This document shows positions 1 through 7,471 of a DNA stretch of 25,706 nt, one piece after another; position 1 is the stretch's first letter, and every line of letters starts with the position of its first letter. Under the pieces are notes generated by a model. That model was not told where the DNA came from. It was given only the letters and a program-made list of their open reading frames with translations, and did no database searches. The position numbers and the translations under genes were made by a program. This DNA is from Candidatus Zixiibacteriota bacterium (GTDB lineage: Bacteria; Zixibacteria; MSB-5A5; GN15; FEB-12). The stretch is from NCBI GenBank assembly GCA_022564135.1, contig JADFLZ010000002.1:1-25706 (forward strand), in the 5' to 3' direction.

Positions 1-2701
1 TGCGGGGATCACTCGCTCCCTTTGCATTTACATAGTCATTAAAGCCGTCGGGGTATTTGCGTTGGGCTGGTTCAACTTCGCCTGCTTCTTTGAGATTTTC
101 AAAGAGCTGGTTTTTCTTAGTGGTATATACAACCGAGGCATTCCAGTTCATTGCTCCTAATCCAGTATTGCTGATTATAACATTTGCATCGGCAGTATCA
201 TTCTGGCCGAGGCTGGCACTTATAGATGCAGGAGTAACCGAGGCAACCGGGGCAAAATCGATTCGAATATTGTCAACAAACCAGTCATCGAAAAGACCTA
301 CGGAGCCAATGTTCCTTATGCGAAGCCTGAAAGCAGAGTGATAAGCGTCGCTATCAAGCGTTCTCGACTCTAGTTGAAATTGCGTCATTCTCGGCCCACT
401 GCCAAGATATTGTTCAAACAGTATCCATTGCCCTGAAGAATTAAAATACTCCACAAACAAGTCATCGCCAGCATCTGGTGACTCACCCCCCCCTTCTCTC
501 TGATAGTAATAAGATAGTATGACAGAATCCAAACCAGTAAGATCCAGGGCGTGGGACAACAAAGTATCTGAACCGACGGGATCGCCGTTGAAACGTACAC
601 TATAAGGCCCGGACGGCTCGTTCAGACCATTGGTATCTACTTCAACACCTACTTCTTTTGCCCACAGCTGGGTGTCGATAATTGCCGAGATAAAACTCTC
701 GACAAAAGGCATACCAATGGGCTGCCCGGCTGAGATAGTTGTAAGTAATGAAGTAGCCTCGGTACCGGCATCCATTACAGACGCAGCCGTTACTATTACA
801 GTGTCACTTTGGCCAAAGACACTTGCTGGGACTATCACTCGTACCAGAAAACTAAACTGCTCAGCTGTAAGTAACGTCCCTGTTGAGCTGACAGCAAAAG
901 TGCCTGTTTCATCGAGCAGCTCCGTAGCCCAGGAGTTGCCTGAAATTGACAAATCATAATCATCAGAGTAAGCGCCTTCGTTGGTCACAGTCAGAGTGAA
1001 ACTTATAGTATCATCGACAGCGCCAGTCATAATTTCGCCGGCAGGGTCTAAGCTGACGCCATAACTAAGCACTTCAAAAGTGAAAACGTCACTTGTGTCT
1101 GCCTCTCCATTGACGTTTTGAGCAAAGATATAGTAATCAATAACTGTTCCGGGCGACTGTGCGGGAATAAAGCCATGGAATTCGTCCGGATTGGCAGTCG
1201 GATCAAGAGTGTCGACAGTGGTGATACTGTTAATAGTATAGTACATAAGCAACGAATCATATAACAGAGCCGTGTCGGATGTTATGACTGCCAGAATTTC
1301 GTAATCATTCAGTGTGTCAGTTGTATTTTCAAAAGGCAGATGAGTAATTAATATAGCCCGGTTAGGGTCGTAGCCATCAAGCACTAGTAGTCCGCTGTTG
1401 TCCGGGTCGAGCCAGGGTTTAAGACTGTTTGCTGCAGAGCCTCCCCCCAACCAGGAACGGGCCACGCTGCCGTACCAGTCGGCGGTGATACTGGCGCAGG
1501 AGGCATAGCCGCCATGAAGCTGTCCGATTATGCGTTTGTTTTTGTCAAAAAGCGGAGAGCCGGATGAACCCGGTTCGGTGGTGCCGTCTTCCCAGTTGCC
1601 TATTCGCCAATGAGTTGTGCCGGGTGCCGTGCCGAGATATGAAGTCGCTGTCACCGAGTCATAGTCGAACGAAATCTTTTTTATGTCACCTCTGGGGTGA
1701 TGAATGCCTACCGACGAATCAGCAGAAAACGTTTCAGCCGACCAGCCGCTATAATAAATATTGAATGAATCGGGTGGGGTATCATCAAGTAGAAGCAGGG
1801 CAAAATCTGAAGTAGAAAAATTCGCCAGCCGGGTAGAACCCTGTACGGTCATAGTAGTGGGTCCGTCTATATTTGAGCAGCTCGGACTTTGGTAGTTAAA
1901 CATGAATATCCAGGAAGATTCACCGCCCAGACAATGGTTGGCTGTCAGAAAATACGGCGTGCCGTCTTTTCGCACATTGTTGATCATTGATCCCGAGCAG
2001 AGCCTGGCACCACCGCCGGTGAGAATCATTGTTACCGAGCGAATCTGGTCACGCCAGATGTCGCCTACGGCACAGTTAACATTGTTGTTACAGGAACCGG
2101 CATCGCCAAACCCCGAAACTCTATCAATAATGCTTCTGTGAAAGATATTCCTATAAGCGTGCACAACGCGGGAAATCTTTATCACGGCATCTTCTGTAAC
2201 TGAGGCTGGCTGGTGATATTCAAGAATTACTTTATCACCGGGAGTTGGTGCGGTAGAGAATTTTCGGTGGCTTTTGTTATTGGCCGATGTAAAAGCCCCC
2301 AGAATAGAACTTTGGTCGCTATTGTAAAGAAAAAGTCTGCCGCCTTCGGGCAAATAAAATTCATCATATAAGAGATTCAGAGAATAGGCGCCTTCGGATA
2401 TAATTTCCAGCCTCCAGATATTGCTGCCATCCGCAAGCCTGTTCCAGCTGCCGCTGTTATTCATATCGAAGCCGACATCTATCGGCGCCCCAAATCTGTA
2501 AGGAATGTCTTTGCCGGCCTGCTGCATATCTTCGGCCAAGAAAGCAGCGACATCTACCTGCGGAAGCTTTTTGGATTGTATATTATCAGCAATAGATTTG
2601 CTAAAACTGGCCGGTTTTCCGCCAATACTTAACTGAGCCCTGGCAGGAACTGCTGACAAGACTAGTAGACATATTGAGCTTACGAGAACCTTGAAGTACA
2701 A
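1..2701 (-). CDS. Secreted lysyl-endopeptidase-type serine peptidase, C-terminus cut by window edge
   Basis: The frame is open from TTG (2701-2699) to base 1, at least 900 codons with no stop, so the gene is partial rather than broken. An in-frame TAG (2704-2702) touches the start, leaving TTG as the only sensible initiator; GGTAGGAA lies upstream as ribosome-binding site. Residues 1-22 form a signal peptide (hydrophobic core, ends PARA before Gln). A propeptide-like stretch follows to about residue 200. The trypsin-fold domain (about 202-440) resembles Achromobacter protease I: H256 in TANHC, D299 in TSDFALL, S380 in EPGSSGSP. Six cysteines (204, 210, 235, 257, 275, 402) fall where that enzyme has its three disulfides. 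D408 sits where its Lys-specificity Asp lies, by an alignment from memory. Residues 440-900 look like beta-sandwich and MAM/jelly-roll-like modules; a sorting or anchoring domain may lie beyond the window. Inferred role: extracellular protein digestion. Confidence 0.85.
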   Translation of the reverse strand, partial: MYFKVLVSSICLLVLSAVPARAQLSIGGKPASFSKSIADNIQSKKLPQVDVAAFLAEDMQQAGKDIPYRFGAPIDVGFDMNNSGSWNRLADGSNIWRLEIISEGAYSLNLLYDEFYLPEGGRLFLYNSDQSSILGAFTSANNKSHRKFSTAPTPGDKVILEYHQPASVTEDAVIKISRVVHAYRNIFHRSIIDRVSGFGDAGSCNNNVNCAVGDIWRDQIRSVTMILTGGGARLCSGSMINNVRKDGTPYFLTANHCLGGESSWIFMFNYQSPSCSNIDGPTTMTVQGSTRLANFSTSDFALLLLDDTPPDSFNIYYSGWSAETFSADSSVGIHHPRGDIKKISFDYDSVTATSYLGTAPGTTHWRIGNWEDGTTEPGSSGSPLFDKNKRIIGQLHGGYASCASITADWYGSVARSWLGGGSAANSLKPWLDPDNSGLLVLDGYDPNRAILITHLPFENTTDTLNDYEILAVITSDTALLYDSLLMYYTINSITTVDTLDPTANPDEFHGFIPAQSPGTVIDYYIFAQNVNGEADTSDVFTFEVLSYGVSLDPAGEIMTGAVDDTISFTLTVTNEGAYSDDYDLSISGNSWATELLDETGTFAVSSTGTLLTAEQFSFLVRVIVPASVFGQSDTVIVTAASVMDAGTEATSLLTTISAGQPIGMPFVESFISAIIDTQLWAKEVGVEVDTNGLNEPSGPYSVRFNGDPVGSDTLLSHALDLTGLDSVILSYYYQREGGGESPDAGDDLFVEYFNSSGQWILFEQYLGSGPRMTQFQLESRTLDSDAYHSAFRLRIRNIGSVGLFDDWFVDNIRIDFAPVASVTPASISASLGQNDTADANVIISNTGLGAMNWNASVVYTTKKNQLFENLKEAGEVEPAQRKYPDGFNDYVNAKGASDPR

Positions 2702-2759
2702 CTACCGTTCCTACCTAAACTGGCGGATTTTACTGACTAATTTTAACAGGCCTCTATCT

Positions 2760-2819
2760 GGGGATACACCACAAACAGCCTGATATTACTAAATGTATCC
2801 CCTTTTCAAAAACTGTCAA
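2760..2819 (-). promoter_or_regulatory. Candidate promoter and inverted repeat upstream of the secreted peptidase
   Basis: On the minus strand a perfect -35 TTGACA (2819-2814) is followed after 16 bp by TACATT (2797-2792), a 4/6 match to the -10. A 9-bp inverted repeat, GGGGATACA at 2760-2768 and TGTATCCCC at 2794-2802, overlaps the -10 and start site with a 25-nt loop. There is no T-run after it, so it is more likely a leader hairpin or operator than a ferritin terminator. The transcript would have a leader of roughly 85 nt before the TTG start. Confidence 0.45.
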
Positions 2820-2843
2820 GGCAATTTCAGATAAAACGGGCAG

Positions 2844-3350
2844 CTAATGCCCTTCTCTGGCAGCTACTAACTTGCCGACTTTGCCTTCCAGCATAAACAG
2901 GTCCCTCTGAGACGAGGCTGTCTTGGTGAGGGTCAGCAGATACTCAACATTGGCTACTTCTTCAACCTGCTCGGCCACTTTCCAGCCGATAAAATTCTCT
3001 GTGGCCGGGTCATTTTCTGAGCGGGACAAAGCCAGTATTTCATGAACCTGATCGGTTACTTTCTTTTCATGCTCTAAAGCCTTCTCTACAATCTCCTGTA
3101 CCGAAGTAAATTCTGCCTGAGGTTCTGAAAGAGACTTAAGAGTCACCTTAGCGCCCTGGTCCAGGAGGTAGTCTGCGATTTTTTCGGCGTGTTCTTTTTC
3201 TTCGGATGCCTGCATGAAAAACCATTTGGCATACGCTTTTAAGTCCATACTCTCCAGAGCATAGGCCATGGCAGTATATGTCCAGGAGGCAAAATACTCG
3301 TGGTTTACCTGTTCATTTAAGCGGTCGGCTACTTTTTGGGGTATCATCAT
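2844..3350 (-). CDS. ftn: Ferritin (non-haem iron storage protein)
   Basis: A 168-residue protein, the usual length for bacterial ferritin of the FtnA type, which stores iron as a 24-mer shell in the cytoplasm. The ferroxidase centre is intact: E18, E51 and H54 (in EEKEHAEK), E95, Q128 and E131 align with E. coli FtnA E17, E50, H53, E94, Q127 and E130. E50, E127 and E130 match the extra third-iron-site carboxylates of FtnA. The haem-binding Met of bacterioferritin is not evident, which argues for ferritin rather than Bfr. Translation starts at one of two tandem ATGs (3350 or 3347), after GAAAGGAAA. It is transcribed alone, divergently from the thioesterase at 3577. No clear Fur box was seen in the 226-bp spacer. 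Confidence 0.95.
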   Translation of the reverse strand: MMIPQKVADRLNEQVNHEYFASWTYTAMAYALESMDLKAYAKWFFMQASEEKEHAEKIADYLLDQGAKVTLKSLSEPQAEFTSVQEIVEKALEHEKKVTDQVHEILALSRSENDPATENFIGWKVAEQVEEVANVEYLLTLTKTASSQRDLFMLEGKVGKLVAAREGH

Positions 3351-3411
3351 TATTATTTATTTCCTTTCGTTATAGAAAACTCTCAAAGTTCTAAAGCCAT
3401 ATCTCGTATGA

Positions 3412-3440
3412 ATTATCCTAATATATATTCAAAAAATCAA
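3412..3440 (-). promoter_or_regulatory. Candidate sigma70-type promoter of ferritin
   Basis: Minus-strand TTGATT (3440-3435) and GATAAT (3417-3412) are separated by 17 bp. They match the -35 at 4/6 and the -10 at 5/6. The predicted start would give a leader of about 55 nt ending at the GAAAGGAAA ribosome-binding site. This is the best match in the divergent spacer but rests on sequence similarity alone. Confidence 0.5.
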
Positions 3441-3547
3441 CCGTATCCTGATAAAACTTACAACAAATGAAAACCTGTTTCAGTTCGGACTTAACTGCTC
3501 CTTATTTTCATTCATTTTGGCTTATTCTTTAGTTATGTTTCTTAAAG

Positions 3548-3553
3548 TATAAT
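3548..3553 (+). promoter_or_regulatory. Candidate -10 element of the thioesterase gene
   Basis: A perfect TATAAT lies 23 bp before the thioesterase ATG, between AAG and CAATTCG. The -35 is poor (TTCTTT at 17 bp spacing). AGAAGGGAA just before the ATG serves as ribosome-binding site. The leader would be short, under 20 nt. Confidence 0.35.
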
Positions 3554-3576
3554 CAATTCGTTAGAAGGGAACGTTT

Positions 3577-3987
3577 ATGTATCTCCATAAATTAACAGCT
3601 CAGGTTCATGATACAGATGCCGCCGGTGTCATCTATTTTGCCAATTTTTACCGGATGGCTCACTCGGCTTACGAAGAATTTATGGAGTCGATTGGGTTTT
3701 CAATCAGATATTTTTTGGATGAAGCCGAGGTGGTGCCGCTGATCGTTCACTCTGAAGCGGACTACAAGATATCAGTAAGAACCGGCGACAAGCTCAGAGT
3801 TGAATTGAAAATAGAAAAAGTAGGCAGTTCTTCGTATGTGCTGAGCTACAATATATTTAATGACAAAAACGAAATTGCAGCAGCCTTAAAAACCGTTCAC
3901 GTATCGGTTGATAAAGAAAAACGGACAAAAGTTCCGCTTCCTGAAAAATTCAAAGAAACACTTCTGGAATTTCTTAAGACTGCTTAG
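3577..3987 (+). CDS. menI: Hotdog-fold acyl-CoA thioesterase, probable 1,4-dihydroxy-2-naphthoyl-CoA hydrolase
   Basis: A 136-residue single-domain protein of the 4-hydroxybenzoyl-CoA thioesterase (4HBT/YbgC) superfamily. The active-site signature is HDTDAAGVIYFANF at residues 11-24; D14 aligns with the catalytic Asp17 of Pseudomonas 4HBT. The form DTDAAGVIYFAN recalls the cyanobacterial DHNA-CoA thioesterase (Slr0204 type). That enzyme removes CoA from the MenB product to give 1,4-dihydroxy-2-naphthoate, the MenA substrate. Context supports this: the gene lies tail to tail with menE, overlapping it by 14 bp, and the locus otherwise lacks this step. A general YbgC-like thioesterase remains possible on sequence alone. 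The start is ATG with AGAAGGGAA in good position. The fold assignment is firm; the substrate is inferred from neighbours. Confidence 0.8.
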   Translation: MYLHKLTAQVHDTDAAGVIYFANFYRMAHSAYEEFMESIGFSIRYFLDEAEVVPLIVHSEADYKISVRTGDKLRVELKIEKVGSSSYVLSYNIFNDKNEIAAALKTVHVSVDKEKRTKVPLPEKFKETLLEFLKTA

Positions 3988-5419
3988 CCTGCTGCTTTTT
4001 TTTAGCGAGCCTGGTGAGTCTCTGGCGGTCGGGCTTTAGTGAGCCGTTGAGAGCTTGTCTGGGCCAGTTCAGAAATTTTATTGGAATTTTATAACGAGGC
4101 AGGTTTTTTTCGAGTTCTTTTTTTAAGCGGCCAGAGAACTGATCGAAACTAAGGCTGTTACTGCCTTTGACAAAAGCTACCGGCCTCTCTCCATATTCCT
4201 TGTCTTTTATGCCTACTACAATTGCTGATTCCACACAGCTTAACTGCATCAGATAACTTTCGATCTCTTCAGGGAATATATTTTCTCCTCCGGAAATCAG
4301 CATGTTATCTTTTCTTCCTAAAAAAGTGAGCCGGCCTTTTTTGTCTATCTCACCAATATCACTGGTGTGAAACCAGCCCTGGTCGTCCAGCGGAAGTTCT
4401 GCCATATCGTTTTCGACATACCCCAAAAACAGTGTCTTGCCTTTTACGAGAATTTCGCCATCATCTGCAATTCTCAGCTGCCGATATTTGAGCAGACTTC
4501 CCGAATGGCCGTGACTGTCGGCTTTACCGATAGTCACCTGTGAAGCCATTTCCGTCAAGCCGTAAGTAGTATAAATCTTAAAGCCTGCTTTTAGACCCTG
4601 CTTGATTAGTTCGGGAGTTGCCGGAGCGCCGCCGAGAATAACTTTTGGATAATGATTTAAGAAGTCGGCCCGGCCGCTGTTTAAGAGACGGTAAAATTGA
4701 GTGGGCACAAACGAAGTATGGCTGATTTCAAATTTATTAATTGAAGCAGCTGTCTCCTCTTTACTGTCAGGAATGACTACCGCTCCTCCGTTTATTATAG
4801 ATCTGAACAGAATTCCCAGTCCGCCGACATGACAGAGCGGCAGAGACAAAAGCCAGCGGTCGTTTTTCGCAAACTTAATAAATTTGTTGGCGCTGATGGC
4901 GTTGTAGTAAAAGTTTCCGTAGGAGAGCAGCGCCGCTTTGGGACTGGCGCAGCTTCCGGATGTAAATATTATCGCTGTCGGATGGTCAAGTTTTACTACC
5001 GGTTCAGAACGAAGTCTGAATTTTTTTAATTCTCGCGGGACTATATCTTTTGATTGCCATTCTGTAAGTGATGGTTCATTAAGAGATTTTGATTTGTTAT
5101 TGGTGAAAATGAGGATGGGGCAGTCCAGAGAATTTAGAGTTTTTATGACAGCTCTTTTGGGCCAGCGCTGATTAACGGCACAGAAAATGGCGCCGATTCT
5201 CAAAAGCGCCAATACCAGTACATAATAGTCAAGGGAGTTCTCGCCTAAAATTGCAACATGGGAGTTTCTGGCCACTCCGCATTCTTTTAAGTTAACGGCG
5301 CTGATATAAACCAGCTGCTCCAGTTCGGCGAAAGTTGTCGTGCCGGCAGGCGTCACAACTGCGGCCGCATCGGGCTGCTTTTCGGCGGTAAGGTTTAAGG
5401 GGCAGCGCAGTTCTGGCAT
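3974..5419 (-). CDS. menE: o-Succinylbenzoate-CoA ligase
   Basis: An adenylate-forming (ANL) enzyme that activates o-succinylbenzoate with ATP and CoA to OSB-CoA. I use the ATG at 5419 (481 aa): TAAGGAAG lies 9-10 nt upstream and the menC stop is only 4 nt before it. A longer frame starting at TTG 5452 would overlap menC by 29 bp and lacks support. Motifs in order: phosphate-binding loop TSGSCASPK (about 153-161; the usual TTG core is degenerate), YGLTEMAS, GWFHTSDIGEID, LGRKDNMLISGGENIFPEEIE, and the C-terminal catalytic Lys region NGSLKPDR. Small size and position after menC separate it from general acyl-CoA ligases. It is the last gene of the men operon, and its 3' end overlaps the convergent thioesterase. 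Confidence 0.92.
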   Translation of the reverse strand: MPELRCPLNLTAEKQPDAAAVVTPAGTTTFAELEQLVYISAVNLKECGVARNSHVAILGENSLDYYVLVLALLRIGAIFCAVNQRWPKRAVIKTLNSLDCPILIFTNNKSKSLNEPSLTEWQSKDIVPRELKKFRLRSEPVVKLDHPTAIIFTSGSCASPKAALLSYGNFYYNAISANKFIKFAKNDRWLLSLPLCHVGGLGILFRSIINGGAVVIPDSKEETAASINKFEISHTSFVPTQFYRLLNSGRADFLNHYPKVILGGAPATPELIKQGLKAGFKIYTTYGLTEMASQVTIGKADSHGHSGSLLKYRQLRIADDGEILVKGKTLFLGYVENDMAELPLDDQGWFHTSDIGEIDKKGRLTFLGRKDNMLISGGENIFPEEIESYLMQLSCVESAIVVGIKDKEYGERPVAFVKGSNSLSFDQFSGRLKKELEKNLPRYKIPIKFLNWPRQALNGSLKPDRQRLTRLAKKKQQAKQS

Positions 5420-5423
5420 GGCC

Positions 5424-6518
5424 TCAAACTTCCTTAAGTGAAAGAGATTCAAATTGTCTGTTTAATACTTCTATATTTTTCATTTCAATCCGGCCATCTT
5501 TGACAGGAAATAATTTCAGATAGCTATCATCGGCATAGATGCCCAAAGTGTCAAGGCCGCAGGCAATATTAGTGGAATATGCGGCTGCCAGCTGGGCCAC
5601 GATTGACAGCCCTAAAACTGATTCGTAAGAGGAACTAAAGACACAGGTTATTTTTTGAGATTTGGCCAGTTCGGCAAACCCGAAAGTTTTTTCAAGCCCC
5701 AAAAGAGTAGGTTTCAGAACCAGGGCGCTGGCCGAGCTGAATTTTTTCAAATCTGATATTTCTATCTCTGTCAGAGTTTCGTCGAGTGCTATGGGTATAT
5801 CAATGCTACTATCTGCCAGTAGCAGCTGCAACTCGGAGCTGTTTGAAACCGGCTCCTCGATATATTCAATTTGACAGTCCTTGGTTTGACTGTGAAAAGC
5901 AGCTGCTTGCTCTAAACTCCAGCTACGGTTGGCATCCAGACGCAGATGAATACTTTCACCAAGCTGCTCTCTTACTTTCTGAGTCAGGTCTATATCTTCT
6001 GACAATTCTTTACTACCAACTTTCAGTTTAACCGAGCCATAGTTGCTCTCTTTGATATGAGGCAGCGAGGCCAGTATTTCTTCTTTACTGCCGCTCAAAA
6101 GGGCGTTCACTTGCAGACTACCGCTGCAGTTCTTGTTTAACAGTTCTGACAAACTAATGTTTCGCCTGTCGGCACTTAATATTAATAGCGCAGAAGCTAC
6201 CCCAAAACTTACCGAAGGATAAACGTCACCCGGAAAATCTTTTAGAGCGCTGTTAATTTTTTCGGGCTGTAGTTGAGACCGGGAGGTTTTTAAGGTGTTG
6301 CAAATTTGAATCGTCTGAGATTTGGCATCGTCGAGGTTTTCGCGGCTGAATCCGGGCAGCGGAGCTATTTCGCCAAAACCACAGTTGCCGTCATCATCAA
6401 AGATTTTTAAGATTAAGCCTTCTCTTGAATCGATTGAAACAGATTTGAGCTTAAGAGTTTTTCTTAGCTGAATTTTATAGCTGTATAAATTAAAATCTGT
6501 GAATTTCAAAGCAGCCAT
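5424..6518 (-). CDS. menC: o-Succinylbenzoate synthase
   Basis: A 364-residue enolase-superfamily dehydratase that converts SHCHC to o-succinylbenzoate in menaquinone synthesis. The capping domain includes the FGEIAPLPGFS region (48-58). The barrel carries the expected set: the K-x-K pair K164/K166 (KLKVG), metal ligands D195 (DANRSW), E221 (YIEEP) and D246 (ALDE), and the opposing base K269 (VLKPT). SSSYES near residue 296 is typical of synthases rather than muconate lactonizing enzymes. The ATG overlaps the end of menA by 13 bp. There is no good Shine-Dalgarno, so translational coupling is likely. Its stop lies 4 nt before the menE ATG. Confidence 0.93.
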   Translation of the reverse strand: MAALKFTDFNLYSYKIQLRKTLKLKSVSIDSREGLILKIFDDDGNCGFGEIAPLPGFSRENLDDAKSQTIQICNTLKTSRSQLQPEKINSALKDFPGDVYPSVSFGVASALLILSADRRNISLSELLNKNCSGSLQVNALLSGSKEEILASLPHIKESNYGSVKLKVGSKELSEDIDLTQKVREQLGESIHLRLDANRSWSLEQAAAFHSQTKDCQIEYIEEPVSNSSELQLLLADSSIDIPIALDETLTEIEISDLKKFSSASALVLKPTLLGLEKTFGFAELAKSQKITCVFSSSYESVLGLSIVAQLAAAYSTNIACGLDTLGIYADDSYLKLFPVKDGRIEMKNIEVLNRQFESLSLKEV

Positions 6519-7471
6519 CCGATCGCAAACAAAATACTGTAGAGTAAAAGTATCTGAGCCGTCTGTGCCAGCACAGAGTTCAGCTCGGTTCCGTCTGTAT
6601 TTTTCAGAACTTTTCTGATAGGCCGCAGCGATAATAAAATTACGAAGGCGGCAATAGTTGCTTTGATATGTTCGCTGGTCGCCAGATAAATTATGAGCGG
6701 CACCAGCGCAGCTGCTGCTAAGGCAACAATATATTCGGCTTTTGCAAAAGTTGCTCCGAATCTGACCGCCAGAGTTTTTTTGCCGGCGATTTTATCAGTA
6801 TCTAAATCGCGAAGGTTGTTGACAGTTAAAATTGCCACTGAAAAAAGCCCGGGAGCAAGACCGGCCAGAATTACGATTACGTTTATTTCGAGTGTCTGCA
6901 CATAATACGTGCCGCCTACGGCTACCGGTCCGAAAAAGACCAGCACAAAAAAATCCGCCAGACCGCTATAGCCTAAAGCTAATTTGGTGGCGGTGTATAA
7001 AACACCGAATGTAATTGACAGAATTCCGATAGCAACTATTGGCCAGCCGCCTAAGTAAACCAGATAGATGCCCGCCAAAAACGCCAGACCGAAGGCCAGA
7101 ACCATGGCTGTTTTTATTTCGAGCTGTGAGACGAGTCCGGCCTGAGTTACTCTGGTGGGTCCTAACTCTCTCTGGGAGTCGGCGCCTTTTTTGAAATCAA
7201 AATAATCGTTGGCTAAGTTAGTGCCTATTTGAATCATAGTTCCCCCAAAAAGCGCTGCTAAGAAAGCCAGCAGCTGAAAACTACCGGCTTCATAGGCCAT
7301 GGCGGTGCCGATTATTACCGGAGCGACTGCCGCCCATAAAGTTTTGGGGCGAATGGCCAGAAGCCAGATTTTTGTTTTAGAGAATGCCGTGGGCACTTTG
7401 TTTCCGTCCGCTGTTTGATTCGTCTTATGGCTGGCGACGGAATTTTGAGAAATCCGGTTTTCTTTTTTCAT
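6506..7471 (-). CDS. menA: 1,4-Dihydroxy-2-naphthoate polyprenyltransferase
   Basis: An integral membrane UbiA-superfamily prenyltransferase that joins DHNA to a polyprenyl diphosphate with loss of CO2, giving demethylmenaquinone. After a hydrophilic N-terminus of about 33 residues, AIRPKTLWAAVAPV opens a series of about eight or nine hydrophobic helices. Two Asp-rich motifs bind the Mg-diphosphate: NLANDYFD (85-92) and NNLRDLDTD in the second half. The chosen ATG overlaps menB by 47 bp and has only a weak ribosome-binding site. A GTG at 7396 (residue 26) would remove most of the unusual extension. Location between menB and menC is uncommon; in E. coli menA lies outside the main men cluster. 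Confidence 0.93.
   Translation of the reverse strand: MKKENRISQNSVASHKTNQTADGNKVPTAFSKTKIWLLAIRPKTLWAAVAPVIIGTAMAYEAGSFQLLAFLAALFGGTMIQIGTNLANDYFDFKKGADSQRELGPTRVTQAGLVSQLEIKTAMVLAFGLAFLAGIYLVYLGGWPIVAIGILSITFGVLYTATKLALGYSGLADFFVLVFFGPVAVGGTYYVQTLEINVIVILAGLAPGLFSVAILTVNNLRDLDTDKIAGKKTLAVRFGATFAKAEYIVALAAAALVPLIIYLATSEHIKATIAAFVILLSLRPIRKVLKNTDGTELNSVLAQTAQILLLYSILFAIGWLL

Noticed and set aside
385..600. Small minus-strand frames at 385-600 and 1048-1260
   Set aside because: They are out of frame with the large secreted peptidase gene that covers them and have no family signal.
1..2701. Region first looked like a pseudogene, because only short frames seem closed in it
   Set aside because: One minus-strand frame is open from TTG 2701 to the window edge, with signal peptide, triad and cysteines in order; it is partial, not broken.
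3351..3576. Fur box upstream of ferritin
   Set aside because: The AT-rich spacer has no convincing GATAATGATAATCATTATC-like dyad.
5420..5452. menE start at TTG 5452
   Set aside because: It would overlap menC by 29 bp; the ATG at 5419 has a good ribosome-binding site and fits the menC stop.
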